Origin: Thunnus maccoyii
Lineage: Eukaryota; Chordata; Actinopteri; Scombriformes; Scombridae
Direction: 5' to 3'
Assembly (NCBI RefSeq): GCF_910596095.1
Contig: NC_056542.1
Coordinates: forward strand, 29,704,957 to 29,768,956
DNA length: 64,000 nt
Under the pieces are notes generated by a model. That model searched no databases and was not told the DNA's origin. It saw only the letters and a list, made by a program, of their open reading frames with translations. Shown here piece by piece: positions 24,448-39,400 of this stretch. The translations under genes were made by a program, and so were the position numbers. Position 1 is the first letter of the stretch, and the number at the start of each line of letters is the position of its first letter.

Positions 24448-27400
24448 ATGGCAGACAGTTTTTACAAGTTGGAGGATGAAGCCTTCCCCAGTTTCCTCTG
24501 CAAGTCTCTGGACAGCACCAGTGGCCGTGCCACACTGGCAAATGTGACATTGGGGTCAGGCCCAGGACTGCCAGTGGCTGCCTCTACAGTGGCTAAAAAT
24601 AGACCCGGGTCTGACAACAGGTGGGAACCGATTGGGACAGATGTGACTTGTAGAAACACTTTCATGCACCATCCTTTGAATCATCATAAAGTCTATTTGA
24701 CTAGTGTGAGACCTAATACTGAAACAATTCTAATTCCTGTTTTGCAGTGTTTGTGCTATTAGCAGCAGCAGTAATACATTATGACAAAACGTTTAGACAT
24801 GCCTGCCAAATATAAACTGCCCTAGCCCTTTGTTGTCTTTCAAATTTCCTTAAAAAGTAACAGGAACAGGGCTGAGGGATGCTCATAATGAGTCAATTTT
24901 CAGCTGCTAATTTTGATTCTGGGGCATGATGCAGAGCTTCCTAGTCTCTTAACAACCAGTTGTTTTGTGAAAGCCATATCATGTGCTCATGTCTGACAGA
25001 GGGGATCCAGTTGAGGCCTCATATCTGGAGGGCAGAGAGCTGCATCAGGCCAACTTACAATCATCTGTTGGAGAACAGCCCAAGTTTTCCCTCAACTTCA
25101 AAGATGACTTGTGAGTACATATATACACATAGTTCACTGTACTATTGATTTATGTTGGTCAGTGTTGTCTCTGGTCTGCAAAAACATTTTCTAGTTCCTG
25201 GAATCAGAATATAATGGCTGATTGTTCTCTGTAACAGCCGTACTTTCATTTATGCGTATGACTTAAAGAGGACTTGTGTTTGGATGACTGAAAGATATAC
25301 AGACTGTCACCCATGCTAAACAAATGCCATCTAAATGTATCTATAATCAGTCAACACATGTGAATATTCATAATTGTGCTTGAAATTTACTGTTGCACCT
25401 TTTTCCCGTGTTTTTTTAATGTTTTTATTTACATTAGGGACAGTGCAGATGACTTCATTGCAGCCCACCGTCTATCAGACATGCTGGTGAAGATTAATCT
25501 GGAAGAGAGTGCATCCAGAAACCAAGGCGCCCTGCCGGGCCTCCCTCCCACACACACAGGCTCTGTCCTCGGTCGGCCCACAGAACTTGGAACAGGTAAA
25601 AAGCTCCTTGTCACTGCCGAAAGAAAACCATGTATCTCCAAAATGTCAGCCATTCATAAGTTAAGAAAAACAGCCCTGTTTTCAGCTTTGTGACTCCAGT
25701 GGGGTTGTTGATGGTTTGTTTTGCTTGAGAAGTAGGATCATTTTTTTTCAACCCATAAAGGAACATCTTCAGTTCATCTAAGGAATCACCCAAGTTTGGA
25801 CATACAGGGTTTTTCTTTGGACAGCGATGTTCACCTGATACATCAGTGTGGAACACTTGATATTTGTGCTTTCTGAAGTGGACACAAATTAATTTCTCAT
25901 ATCAGAAATGTATACTTTTCCAATTTTATTTTACAGTAAAAGCTTTTGGATAATGCTAATGGGGATGTTTTTCCTTTTTCCCCCTTCTACAGATCTGTCA
26001 ACAGGGCTCCTCACATTTGGACATAGAGATAGTACAGATGCAAAGGTAGGTACCAATTTTGGAGGCTTTTTCATATAGGTTGAGCAGTTGGCAGTTGTAT
26101 TTTAATGATTGTACTTATGTAGGAGATTATACTAGTTCTGACCATCTACATTGTTGTTTCATCAGTGTATTAAATGAGCTTTGATGCTTTTTATACAGTC
26201 TCTGCATTATTATTTTTCTTTCTAAAAGTTGTCATGTAGGTAAGCATATGAAGTTATCATTCAAAAAAATGTAGTCCCTTGTCTGACTTTCATGTGTGTG
26301 ACAAAAAATAAAGCATATTGACCCCTCTTTTAGACTTCACACACTTGAACCCCTGTATTTGATTTAAATCCTAATTATCTGTCTTAATAGTTTAGCATCC
26401 TTCACAATTTTCTTTATATATTTTTCATTTTAAAATCTAAAGCTTTCTTCCTACCTCTTTACACTTTACTCTTGTAAAGAAGTGAGGAAAACTGTTTGTG
26501 AAATATGAAATATATTAATAAAGGCTGTAGAATTTTCATGCAAAGCTGCCTTTTTATCTTCAACATAGTTGTCCTCCTCTCATGGGCAATCCATACAGGT
26601 CCAGTCACTGCCAGCTACAGCTGAGGAAGATAATGTGCAGAGTGAGGGAGTGGACAGTGACCATTTCAGTGGCAGTAACTCAAGCTTTTTGGCAAATGAG
26701 AAGCTCATGTCTGTGGACAGCATGAACAGTGACATCACAGGTATGACCTTCATCCCCCAGTCCCTGAATTATATTCCTCATCCTGCAGCGCTCACTATTA
26801 CATGCTGTATACTTGATACATTATTGATATTTTGATCGAACAGAATCTGAGGGCTGAGGTGTTGTTAATGATGAGTCATGCACACATGCTCGGCTTAAAC
26901 ATGAATGTGTCTGATCACCAGATGATGACATTGATTTGAACAACCTGCCTGATGATGAGCTGGAGCTTTACTTCAATAAACTGGTTCCTCCTGCCATGCA
27001 GAGAGGCAGAGTGGAGGGCCAGGAGATCCCTGCAACAGTAAGACTCTTCTCCCATTTGGGATAAAATCAGCACTTTTCATGCACTTTTTAATGACTTGTC
27101 CTCTTCCTCTTTACCAGCACTGTTAAGCTACTGTCCAAAAGCAAACAATTTGTGTTAAAGTAACATAACAATTTCTTCACTCAATCTCTTTGTCTCAGAG
27201 TCCTTGTGTAATATATTGCATCTTTCGTAGGGACTGCCTGGTGCTTCTGATGACCTATCAAACCCGAGTTCTACAGAGCCTGAACAGTACAGACACCAGT
27301 TCCTTGATGACTATGATCAGGTGAGCACAAATACGCCTCCTAACTGTTTTGTGCTCATGTGATGGTTTTAATTCATATGAATAAAATTGTGAAAATGAGC

Positions 27401-30400
27401 TTTCTGCTTTAAAATACAGTCCAGTTTCATAAATATGACCCAGGAGGGGGTTTGTAATGTCTAATGCTGTCTTGTGTGTCATTACCTCAGGAGGACTTCC
27501 AGATGCCTGATGTGCGTCTGGCTGCTACAGGTATGGACTCCTGTCCTGCCAGTGATGAGGACACTGAGGATGAGCTAGAGTCGGCCAGAAGGAACAGCAA
27601 TGCTACCAGAACACGGCTGCTGCCGAGCACCTCCCGACAGCTGGTCAGTTCACAGCATATTGTTATCAGATATTGAATATCTATCAGCCTCAAAAATCCT
27701 GCATTGGTTGGACTCCAGCTCTAACTTTTAGATGTTACAAATGCATGCCATGCATGTCTCTTTTTTTTTTTTATGAAGAAGAAACGTTTTTATCAAAATG
27801 TCCTGTAAAACACATTTTTGCTTTGGGATGTGTGTGTATGTTTCATGTTGGTACAGGTTGGAGAGAGTAATCGTCCCAGTTTCAGGCCGGGTTTAGAGGG
27901 AGGCAGTTCTGATGACGAGTCTTCCAGCGGCCGTGGAGGTCCATCTCTGTCTGGGATCGAACACAGACGATCTGCTGAGGGACAAGTCATCAACCCTCCT
28001 GTGACAGGTTTAATATCCAGCTTTAAAATCTGTCTGATTCATTTCTTTTTTTCTTTTAGGCTCTGTGGCTGGTGGCTTCTTTTTTTTTTCTGTTAGTAAA
28101 ACATGGATTTTTCTTCTTTTTTTTTTATTTTTTTTTTTTTAAAGTATTTCTTTCTTTGTTTTGATTTATCTACCTTTCTAAAAATAAGTTGTTTCATAAA
28201 TCTGTCAACAATTATAAATGTTAGTTTAAATCAGTTTGGGTTCCTGATAATGTTTGGTATCAATAATGTAAAGCCATTTGCTCTTCTATTCTTTTTTTAA
28301 AACTTTATCCAGCAGGAAATTATTTCAGGAGAAATTTGTTTTGTGAATATATGCACCCACAGTTGCAGTTACTGCAGTGACATGTATTGACACATTCTCC
28401 ATTTTTTTATTTTTGGTGCCAGGCACTGAGCTACTTTCTTCAGATAAATGTCCGCCAGCCAGTTCAAACTTTAGCGATCTAATTGCACACCGTCTCCTTG
28501 AACCTTCAGGTGACTGCTTGTTTTTTGTGTGTGTGTCAATGTGTAACACCAGGGGATGGAGGAGGTGGAGATGGGAGCAGTGGGAGTGAAGAAAGCGGAA
28601 ATGATGGGGGAGTTTCAACCATCCCTCTTCCAACGACTAACATCCAGACCACCTATGATGCCCTGCGTGGGCTGGGGATTGTGGGTAGCAGTGCTGTTGG
28701 TGGAGATGAGGACGCTGATCTGAACAGTCTGACAGGACATGGAAGGAACGGCCTTTCCAGACATACTGAGGTAAGAATGAGTTTAGTCAGCATTTTAGCA
28801 CCAATTATTTCTAAATTGTGGTTAATTCATCAAACAAGGAATATTTGAATTACTACTTACATTAATGTTTCCCTTTTTAAAAAAGGGGGATTCCTGTTCT
28901 TCCCCATCTTTACTGTATACAGTCTCTGTTTCATCAACACTTTAAAGGCCCTGCACATTCATGGTAAACCCATCTATCCATTTACTGCTGCTTAACTGGT
29001 CACACAGATCATTTTGTTTATTGTGTGTGATAAGGCCTCTTCTGTGTTGCACATGTTGAGGTGGGTTTATAGTTCTGTATTATGGAATTATGGTGTAGCC
29101 ACAGAGCTTACGTGAGTAGCTGTCGAAGCTATGTTGTAGCTGATATGCATCTCCTCAAAAATGTAATTATATGTTGGGGCTACAGAGATGCCACATGAAG
29201 TCTGCAAGAACTGTGATTGGTCAGTTTTAGGCTGCTTGTGTTTTCTCCTACAAGCTTCTGATTGTTGATTGTGAAGACATGAAGCAAGTTGAAGAAAGGC
29301 TCTGTAATCTGCACCTCCTCAGAAACACACATCAAGCCAAGTAGAGCTGCAGCAATTACCAACTATTAAATTAATCAGCAGTTATTTTGATAATTGATTA
29401 ATCGTTTTGAGTCATTTCAAGAATGTTCAAATTCTCTGATTTCAGCTTTTCAAATGTGAATATTTTCTGATTTTAATAGTATTCTATGATAGTAAACTGA
29501 ATATCTTTGGGTTGTGGACAAAACAAGACATTTGAAGATGTCACCTTGGGTTCTGGGAAACAGTGATGGACATTTTTCACATTTTATGGACAATTAATTG
29601 AGAAACTAATCAACAGATTAATTAATAAAGAAAATAAGTGTTAGTTGCAGCCTTAGATCCCAGTCCTCTCCTCTGCAAACCTTCTGCTCACTGCAATCTG
29701 CGCTCTTCATCACAGTGAATGAATGAACGGCAATTGCACGAAATAGGCTCATGTTCAGTATGGGACAAGTGGGGCACTTAAGGGAATCCTGTAAAAAAAC
29801 GATACTGCCTCATTGCATACGATACATAGTGTTGTGATTCATGGACAAGGTGGTGCCTCAGTGGGTAAGTGGTGGGTAGCTAAAGGGTGGGACAAATTAC
29901 ACCTTTATCACTACTATTGTATTGCGGTATAGATTAAGTCCCCTGAGGCAAATTTGTGATATTGGACTCTTCAAAAAAAAAAAGACTGATGATACTCTTA
30001 CTCTGACTCTGAATGATAAAAATGATACTCTGAACCTGGTGACCTCATGTAAATCCAACATAGCCATTTCAACTTCAGCCTGAGCAGATGTCTAATTAGC
30101 CATAACTGAAAACATCTGCGTGGGTATTCAGGGCTGTTAAACTCATTAAGATCATTAGATACACCTGTTCATCAAAATATCAAATATCTCCTGTTTATTC
30201 TTGCTATTTTTGAGATTTCACACAAACTTGTTCTCTTTTCTTTTCACAATGTATTTATGTTACCGGTATTCTGTATCATATTTTACTATAATATACAGTG
30301 CTGTGCAAAAGTTTTAGGAATTAAAAGTAAAGTTAGGATGCTTTCAAAAATAATGCTATGAATGTTTTTAATTATCAGTTAATTGTCATACAAAGTTCAG

Positions 30401-33400
30401 TAAACAGAGCAGCTTTGCCTTTAAAACAGCAGCAGTTCTCCTCGATACACCTGCACACAATTTTTCAGGTATTTGGCAGGTCGGTTGTTCCTGCATCTTG
30501 GAGAAGTTGTCACAGTTCTTCTGTGGATTTAGGCGTCTCAGCTGCTTCTGCTTCTTCATGATAATCCCAGACTGACTCTATGATGTTGAGATCAGGGGTC
30601 TGTGGGGACCAGACCATCTGTTGCAGGACTCCTTGTTCTTCTTATTGGTGAAGATCGTTCTTTATGACTCTGGCTGGATGTTTGGGCTCGTTGTCATGCT
30701 GCAGAACACATTTGGGACCGATCAGATGCCTCCCTGATGGTGTTGCATAATGGATAAATATCTAAAGTTCCTAAAATTTTATCCCCTTTTCACTCCCTTT
30801 CTCTCACTATATGATAATGAGGTCTATGTGCTAAGCATTGATAGAATAAGAGCAGCTTCAGGAGTTTCTGTGTGTGTTTTGCAGATGGGTGACCGTGTGG
30901 GTCCTGTTGGAACAGGGGAGGCCAGCTCCTCTATGGGGGCATCAGGGGGAACTCAGAGGCTTTCTCCTGTCAACTGGAGCATGGTCCTGGACCGACAGGA
31001 GGCACTGGTGAGCACAGCACAGATGCAGATACAGACAAGTGTTGGACTGACCCACTGGTGGGCATTTCAACCAAGCTATACCCTCTGTTTTTTTTTTTTA
31101 TAATGTAGTATACACGTGCTGCATGTAACACTGTTAAGTGCATTATATTATATTTCTTTATCTTTCACAGTGAATTTAAATTGCAGTGGAGCAGTTAAGT
31201 TTAGTATGAAACACTTGGTTGTTGTAAACAGTTTGAAGTTGGCTTAAATACTCAAAAGGTAGATATTGGGTAGAATATCACACTCATAAAACATATAAAC
31301 ATAAAATATAAGTCTTAACTGAAAGGCTTTACCAATGACTTTCCTATGTCCATGTTATTGTCAAAAATATCCATTTTAAAACTCTGTTGTGGGTCAACAA
31401 CAGACCTCTGTCACATGTCAGTTGAGTGACTGCAGCTGACCTAGAAACAATGAGATGTGCACTACTCCACACTGGGAACATATAGTTATAAACTAAAAGC
31501 AGCAAAGGCTAAAATATATTATTTTGAATGCCAGGATGCCATGGAGAGCACAGAGTCTGGGCCCACTGTTGAGCGACATCTGGACTCGGTCTACCTGAGA
31601 AGTGGAGCTGGACTGAGGAGACCTCAAGACTCAGTAAACCTAACTGTCTCCCACCTTCAAGGCACCCAGGGGAGCTTCCACCTCTCCCAGGTACGATGTG
31701 CAACAGGAGAGTATGTGATTTGCAGTGACCCAAGTATCTGTTATAACCTTCTACAGTATGTTACACATTTGCACTTAAAGCTCAGCTTTATTGATGTGTA
31801 AACAATGAAAACCTACCTTCCCTCAGGTGCTGCTTCCAGAAAGCAATGACCAGGATTATGATGATGATGAAGGTGTAGATGAGCCTGATGGTGCCAGGCC
31901 TTCCTTGGGCTTAAGAGGAGGACCCTGTGGTGATACTACTCCTGCTGAGGCCTCGGACAGTGCCAGTGAGGATGACAACAATCCTCTTTCCACCTCCCTG
32001 GAACCCAAGTATTTCTCCCAGAGCTTCCACCAGGAACAAGAAGATTCAGATGATGGTTGGAACCATTGTCCAGACAACCTGGAGCTGGAGTTTCAACAAG
32101 GTTGGTCTTGATCTTTGATGTTTAGATCAGAAGTTTACCAAGTTGATAATAGGTACTCAGTCTTAATACATATTGGTCTAATGTCTAGCATCTTAACAGC
32201 ACTGCTTTTCTCCTCAGGTGCCACTCATAGTGTGGTGTACCAGAATGAAGAAGGGCAGTGGGTGACAGACTTGGCATATTACTCCTCTTTTGAAAAAGAG
32301 GTTGATGGGAAGACATCAGAGAATGTCAGCCAGTTTAAGACTGAGGACTTTGTTCCTGCCAGTACGTACTGAACACACAACTCTCTTGTAATACTATGAA
32401 ATATACTCAAGTGTTTTGTTTTTTCAAAATACTCTTAATGAATAAATACTTTTTCCTCCTTTTGCAGGTGATGCTTTGGAAAAGATAGTGAAGGATCAAG
32501 AGGAATTTGAAAAGGAGCACCAATTCATGCAGGTATACAGCATAGGCGTCTGTTGCCCCAAAGCACTTGCCTTCATGTTTTGAAAACTCATAGAAGCTTT
32601 CAGTTCGGATTGGCTGAGTCACATTGGAAGTTGTACCCAACATCTGTTACCACACATAAAATAAAAAATAACCAAAATCTGCTTAGACTATATTGTTTGT
32701 CATAATCCAGTGAACATGCATGAATGAAAGATTGAATTAACAATTTATTTGTTTTGTGATACTGCCAAATTATAAAAGACTCTAACCTCTAAAGAACTAA
32801 CACACACCTACAACTCTCAGCTTTGAGTTTCAATTTAAAGCACAGCCTCTTGTTGTTCATGCAGGAGGAGCAGATTGAACCGGCCAGCAGCAACAGCACC
32901 TTTCAGAGTGACTCATCTTGGAAGGTCCCTACCAACAGCCACATCCTAATGAGGGCCTCCCAGGTCTCCTCAGAGTTTAAGCAGGGGGACCAAAGCTACC
33001 TGCGACTCTCTTTAGGGCAGTTTTTTGAACAACGCTCCGAAGCCCTGGGCTGTCTGGGTAGAAGTGATGATGTGGATGGGGTTAAACGGGTCAGTGAAAC
33101 TGCTTTCTTGGGTTGGTACTGAAATTTAAAATGTACTTTCTCTCTCTCTCTTCTGGAGAGTCCATATTGAGTCTATTAAAGAGTTCATTCACACGTAAAG
33201 CCAGAAGTGGGAGTTTTATAATGTTATGGACTAAAGCTGAGGTTTCATTTATTTATGCCCTTTTCCTTAGCTTTTAAAGTCCTTCTGAGAGGGAACTGTA
33301 AAGTTTATTAAAAGCATGGTCTTTGTTCCTCCAGCCATCCTTTGGCTACATCATTACCTCTCCAGGGAAGAGGGAACCATTCCCACTGATTCACCCCTCA

Positions 33401-36400
33401 GAATTCACACCCAGAGACATCTCTCCTCCCAATGACACCATGGAACTCAGTGAAGCCGATAAAACACTCAGCCCAGGTGTGTTCACAGTATTGTTGAGGC
33501 AGACAGAGAATCTCTCCTCTGTTTTGTTTATCTTAAGATGATTTTCTGTGTAATTCTTGTATAATTATTGACTTAATATCTTCTTGCAGAGGACCTGGAC
33601 AAAACCTTTGAGGCACCAGGTGAAAGGATGTCACCTAAAGGTGATACAGATCCTGAACCATGTGAACAAGAGGTACAGGGATTGTTTATTTAATATTTGA
33701 ATAGCTCTATGAATCAGAAGCCTGGCTGTATGACAGACATATAATCACTACTCCTTTTTTAGGACCACACTGTCCGTGTTGCTCCGCCTGACCACAGTGA
33801 GGGCTCTGGCTCTGAGTCAAGCTTGGGTAACCAGAGCTGTGTGTCCCCCAACAATAACAGCAGCCATCTTATGCTTAGTATCAGCACAATTGCCTCAGCC
33901 ATTGCAGATGCATCCATCAGCACTGACCCGTCGCAGCTGGCTGCCATGATCATGGAGCTGTCCAAGAGAAGTAGGGCGAGGAATCGGCCTGCTGGACCTG
34001 CTGTCAGCTGCTCAGAGGAACCACGCTCAGCTGAACATGTAAGGGTTTGAAGGTTTTTCAAACAACCTTTATATATAATGTGTGTATTGTCAGTTGGTCA
34101 TTGTAACACTGCAAAATTGTGACTCTCAGTTCACGTTTTGATTTCCGGAGTTTTCATATAAATGGTTTACTACGTAGTTACGATCCAGGGCTTAGTGCTC
34201 AAAACCCAATATTCCATGCTATGCCATGGATTGATCCTTTTTCCAGCTTTCATAAAAATATTTATCACAATTTTTTTTTTTTTTTTTTTTTTTTTATGGA
34301 GCTGAAACAATTTGTTAATTAGTCAATAACTGATTAATTCTTTTGGTCACTTTTCAAGCAAAAGAACAAAGCTTAATAAAAGTGATTTACTTTCTGCTTT
34401 TCAGAATTTCTTTGACTTTTGGTTGACCAGAGAGAGCAATTTGAATATGTCATTTTAGGCTCTAGAAAACATGGAGACAAAACAATAATAATAACAATTT
34501 TCATTAGCAATTATTTTCTTGATTAATCGGTTAGTTGTTTGGTCTATAAAGTGACAGAAAACAGCAAAACATACCCATCACAGTTCCCCAGAGCTCAATG
34601 TGATGTCTTTTAAAATGTTTTGGCCCTACAGTCCTTCAACTGTAGGACTTAAGAAAAAACCTTTGTGGTGAACTATCTAAAATATTTAAATAATGATCTG
34701 TAGTTGTATTAAGGGGGCTCAAAGCATCACTAAAATAATAGCTTGTTTATTTGATGCATGACCTCTGAACTCTGTTCAAATATTCATCTTTACAATTTAA
34801 AAACCACTGATCTCCGCTCTGCCTAGATCCTGCCTGAGGCAGACCAGAGCGCCATGTTGGACACACTGCAGAGAAGCACCTGTGTTGGAGAGCTGAGCGC
34901 CTTCAACATAGAGAAATACCTGAAAAAGGCTGATGTGTCTGGCAGGAGTGATGCATCTGTGGCACACACTACCTTTGACCTGACCGGCTGGGCTGATAAT
35001 CTCAGTAGCTCTCAAAGGAACCCTCAAGCGAGATATCTGGAGGAACAGGGGAGCTCAGCTCAGCAGGTGGAAAGTGAGACTCAACAGAAATCCACAAGTA
35101 TGAAAATGGAGGAGAAAGTCACAAGAGGAGACACTACATTAAACTCTAGCTCATCCGCAGGGTCCCTTTCAAATGCATTATCACCCGATAATAATAGTGA
35201 TTCAAAAAGAAGCTTTATTCCTCGTCCTCGTACATCATTCAGCTCTGCCAGAAGGTCTGTGGGCTCAGGGCAATCTTCCACACTCAAGCCTCCTGCAGAC
35301 AAAATGGCAGCATGTGATAATGCTGCATCTTCTGCTACCAAGACTTGTGTTCCCTCAGGCAAGACCCCTACAGAAAATGGAGTCAAGTCGGGAGAACTGA
35401 ACCCACAAGCATCCAACATTAGGTTTTCCTTAGAAACATCACAAAAGAGTGATAAAAGCCCCGCTGCTTTACCTGGCATGCCAAGAACCTCCCCAGAGTG
35501 GAGGAAAGGGCAGTCAGGCCTGCCGTGTCTTAAGGGTTCCTCTCCACCAACACAGAGGGTGAGGAGCGCAGGCCAACAGCAGTATGACAAACAAAGTAAC
35601 TCTCCAGAGAAGAAACCCCCTCCCAGGGGTCTCGCAGCTGCTCCTCTGTCGCATAGATCTGTGGAGAAACACGTCGGCTTCTCTTGCCAAAACAGTCCAC
35701 CTCCAGTAGACTATGCATCTGGTGAGTAAAAGCCAGAAAATACACTTTACTGTACATAATCAGTAAGGAAAGCCCCTGTGAGAATAGTGACATGACTTTA
35801 TGAACCTGAATGATAACATTAATTTTGTTTCTCAGAACTGCCCAAGAGTTTTCCTGAGCCTTCTGTGGAGGACACACAGACACAGTGTAACTTCAGACCG
35901 TCCACCTCTCCTATTACACACTCCTCTCCATGTCAGACCTCCCTTCCCAGTGCTGATGGGTATTGTATCACATATGCTCTCTATAAATCAAAAAGTATTT
36001 TCTATTATGATTATTTAATAGTAATTAATTGTGGCTTAAAATTAATTTCAGCCCAAACTAATTTTAAGACGAGACAAAATAGACTAAAACTACTAGACTA
36101 GACAAGAAATGGACTGTCATATTAATTGAAATAACAATTCTGTTGTCTTGTGGAATTTATGTTTCCATTGTTTAGCTGATGCAGAATTCAGACATTCGTG
36201 TTTTGAGCCATTCTGGATTCATGACTTCGTTCCTGTGTTGTCTTGTCTTCCCAGTACGGTGTCACCTTCGTCGTCCAGTGGGGGTCTGGCAGACAAACGT
36301 CCAAATCTTGACCTGTCTCCTCAATCTATCTGCTCAAGCCCTGGTCTCAGCAGGCTCACATACATCTCAATGAATGATGGCACTGTTGTACCTACACCTG

Positions 36401-39400
36401 AGAGGAAAAAGGTACCACAAAAAGTCAGATATACTAAATATACAAATATACTAACTTCGACATTGTTATAATGTAAGTGTCCTTTCTAACTCTATGCTGC
36501 ACTGTGGCAGCAATGTATTGTTGAAGACTTAATAATACCATGTAATTTAAAAATTAGCCCAAAAAAATGCTAAAAAGAGGGACTTCAAATAAAGTGTTGC
36601 CAACAAAAGTTCTGTTTTTGTTATTTTTCTGTTGTGTCATTGGAGAAACTATTGTATTGAATTTGATATTTATCGCCTTTAGTTGTTTTTTCCTCTACAG
36701 AATAATTGTACCATGGCACTGAGCACCACCATCATTAGATTCAGTCCAACCCCACCTATGGAACCAGATGCACAGTCTAACCTGGATATTCTCGACTTGC
36801 CCAAAAGCCTCGACCAAGTGCAACCACAGCATTCTAAAAGTCTGGACCCCCTACCTCCACAGCAGTGTAAAAGCCCGGAGCCCTCCCGCAGTGGTTCCTC
36901 TCTGAGCTGTACCCGCAGCCAGAGTGAATGTAACTACCACTGTCCTGGGAATAGAACAGCTGATCTTTCAGCAGGTTGCAGGAACCTCAAGCACCCCTCT
37001 GAGTCCAATGTAAGGCAGCTAACTAAAGTGGACTCAGGCTATTGCAGCAATCTGAATATCCCTCAAAGTAGCACTACCACAGCTCCTCAGAGCTCTCAGC
37101 AGTGGGGAGCTGCTAGCTCTGTCTCATCATCTGTGTATGCTGGTGGACTTGGCATGCCTCCGTCCTACACATCAGAGGGACTTCACTATGTGCCCATCCC
37201 CAGCTTTAAGCCTCAGTGTTCTGGCTTGATTGACCTTCCCCACCAAGGAGATATGCAGTCCCTCCTTATTGGACGCTCTCTCTTCAATTCCCAGCTGGCT
37301 CAGCAGTACTTGGGACCTGAAGCCCAATTACACCCTGGTGCATATCATGTGGGAGCAACAGGAAATGGTCTCTACAGTGTGTCCGCTTCAGGCATGTTTT
37401 ATTTACACATTCATAAAGTTGCTGAGCTAAAACAGTAAAGCAACTCGGAGAATACTGTCAAATAAATGTAATGATGCTATACTACCATTTGGCAACGTGA
37501 TGGTTAAACCCAGAAAATATTCTTGTTTCATCGATTCTGCTTCCTGTTCACCATTTCTTTCTTCAGGCATACCCAACAGTGATCTAACAGTAAGACACAT
37601 CCAACCCACATCAGGGCCACTGGGGATTCCCAGTGCTGCAGGGTCCCATCACCTTCCTAGACCCAGTCAGAACCAGCAGGACATGGGAATGATGGGGAAA
37701 TCCTACACTCAATACAGTGCAGAGCCATTGATGACCGGTGGTCTCGAGGAACTGAGAGGTAGCAATGGTCATGGTATTTTCAATATACAGTTTATATTTT
37801 TTCATGCCTTAACCAATTATATATGTGGGCTGTTAAACAGGTTACATAATAATGTTGTGCATGGCAGAAAATTGCAACAGCTTCTTAATTGCTGCAATCA
37901 GGTATAATGTTGAAGTCTTTGAATCATAGTCTTTACCTACAATATCTCTTCTTCTGCATAGAGGAGCAGCATTTCCCTGTATCAGTTTATCTCATTTCAC
38001 TCATGTCATCCTCAGGTCAAGTGGTGGTGCCAGAGGAGCTGCGGTTCCCTCATGCCTGCTGCGTAGGCATCGCTTCACAGACGTCCCTCAGCCTCTTCAA
38101 CCCCTCTGAAAGATGGCAGCAAGTTTCAATCACAGTCGCAAGCTTGGCCATTGACGGAGAGAAGGTGAGTAGAAAGCACAGAGCTGCATGTGAAGATCTT
38201 CAAAACAGTGTCCAAAAACCTCTAAAACGTTACCACAGACTGCTCATCGTTGCCCATAAAAATGTCATACAACCAATTCAAAAACATGAGTTACTATAAA
38301 TATAGATTCAGTCCATATCTGGCTCAACCAGCCAACTAATCCATTTTTTTCACATTTGCTTCCATTTTCCATGTTAATCCCTACAGGTTGATAGCTTGCC
38401 ATACCAGTGGCTGATAGTGAAGAACAAGACGATCATTGGTCCTAAGAGTACAGAGGACCAGAAGGTGTTGTTCATCCCTCCGCAGGCTGGTGTCTACCAA
38501 TGTGTCCTCAGTGTTTGTTCCTGGCCTGCATCTGCTGAGACAGAGGTGGCTGCCAGGGCCACTATCTTTGCCAAAAGGGTGGTGTTGGTTGCTATAGCAG
38601 AGAATCCTGCACTAGAGGTGAGGGCCTCATAAAACAAAAATATTCTGAAATGACAATTTACAATAATCAAAAATAACTTCAGGTAATATGTAAAGAAAGA
38701 CCTGTGAATAAAAATTAAATATGTTTCATAGTACCTGAGACATCTCACTCATTTTGATTCTCAGGTAGAAGTAAGCAAATCTGGCTGTTTGGATTTTGGA
38801 GATCTGTCGATAGGCAGTGCCAAATCCCTTCCTCTCAAACTTCTCAACAGGACTCATGCCACAGTACCCATCCGACTGGTCATCAGTGCAGTAAGTAAAC
38901 AAACACACATGCACACACACACACACAGATCCAACTCAGGGATACAGTGACATCCAGTGGCAGCGATGAGATGTTTGCATGACACAAACAGATAAAGGCT
39001 TCTCTAACTAGATGAAATGTTCTTTAATGGGGGTAGAATTGAACTTGGTTCATCTCATATTGGTTCACATTCTACATTTCATTCCTCCAGAATGCCACAG
39101 CATGGCGATGCTTCACTTTCTCCAAGCACCCTGTTACCATGACATCTGAGGCAACACAGCAGGCTGGCCACCTGACCCCAGTGTCCTCTCCCTCGGTGAT
39201 GAATCACGTGATGCATGCCAGCTATGGAGAGGTTAGAGTTGCCAAAATTGTACAACCTTATTCAGCATCTCACTCACTTAACTTGATTATTTCATGCTGT
39301 ATGTTTTTGTCTCCTATTTTCTGTAAAGCCGAGGCAATACTGGTATTCACTAAAATGAATCAATATGTTTTTTTTTTATTAAAATCTTAAATAGAGGTAG

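Larger units (their letters stand above)
24448..31690 (+). other. cep192: cep192 coding exons 1-13 (residues 1-587)
   Basis: Exons: 24448-24620, 25000-25110, 25438-25595, 25993-26045, 26569-26740, 26922-27037, 27231-27320, 27491-27643, 27857-28007, 28423-28509, 28553-28770, 30885-31007 and 31535-31690. Exon 1 holds the conserved FPSFLCKSL island. Exons 5-6 encode SVDSMNSDIT followed by DDDIDLNNLPDDELELYF (about residues 223-240), an acidic stretch matching the human region reported to bind PLK4. The following exons are rich in Asp, Glu, Ser and Gly and are poorly conserved. Intron 11 (28771-30884) is the longest here and holds two transposon remnants. Confidence 0.9.

Noticed and set aside
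35081..35590. 169-codon minus-strand ORF
   Set aside because: It lies exactly opposite cep192 exon 21, whose plus-strand frame is phase-consistent with its neighbours; this is a shadow frame.
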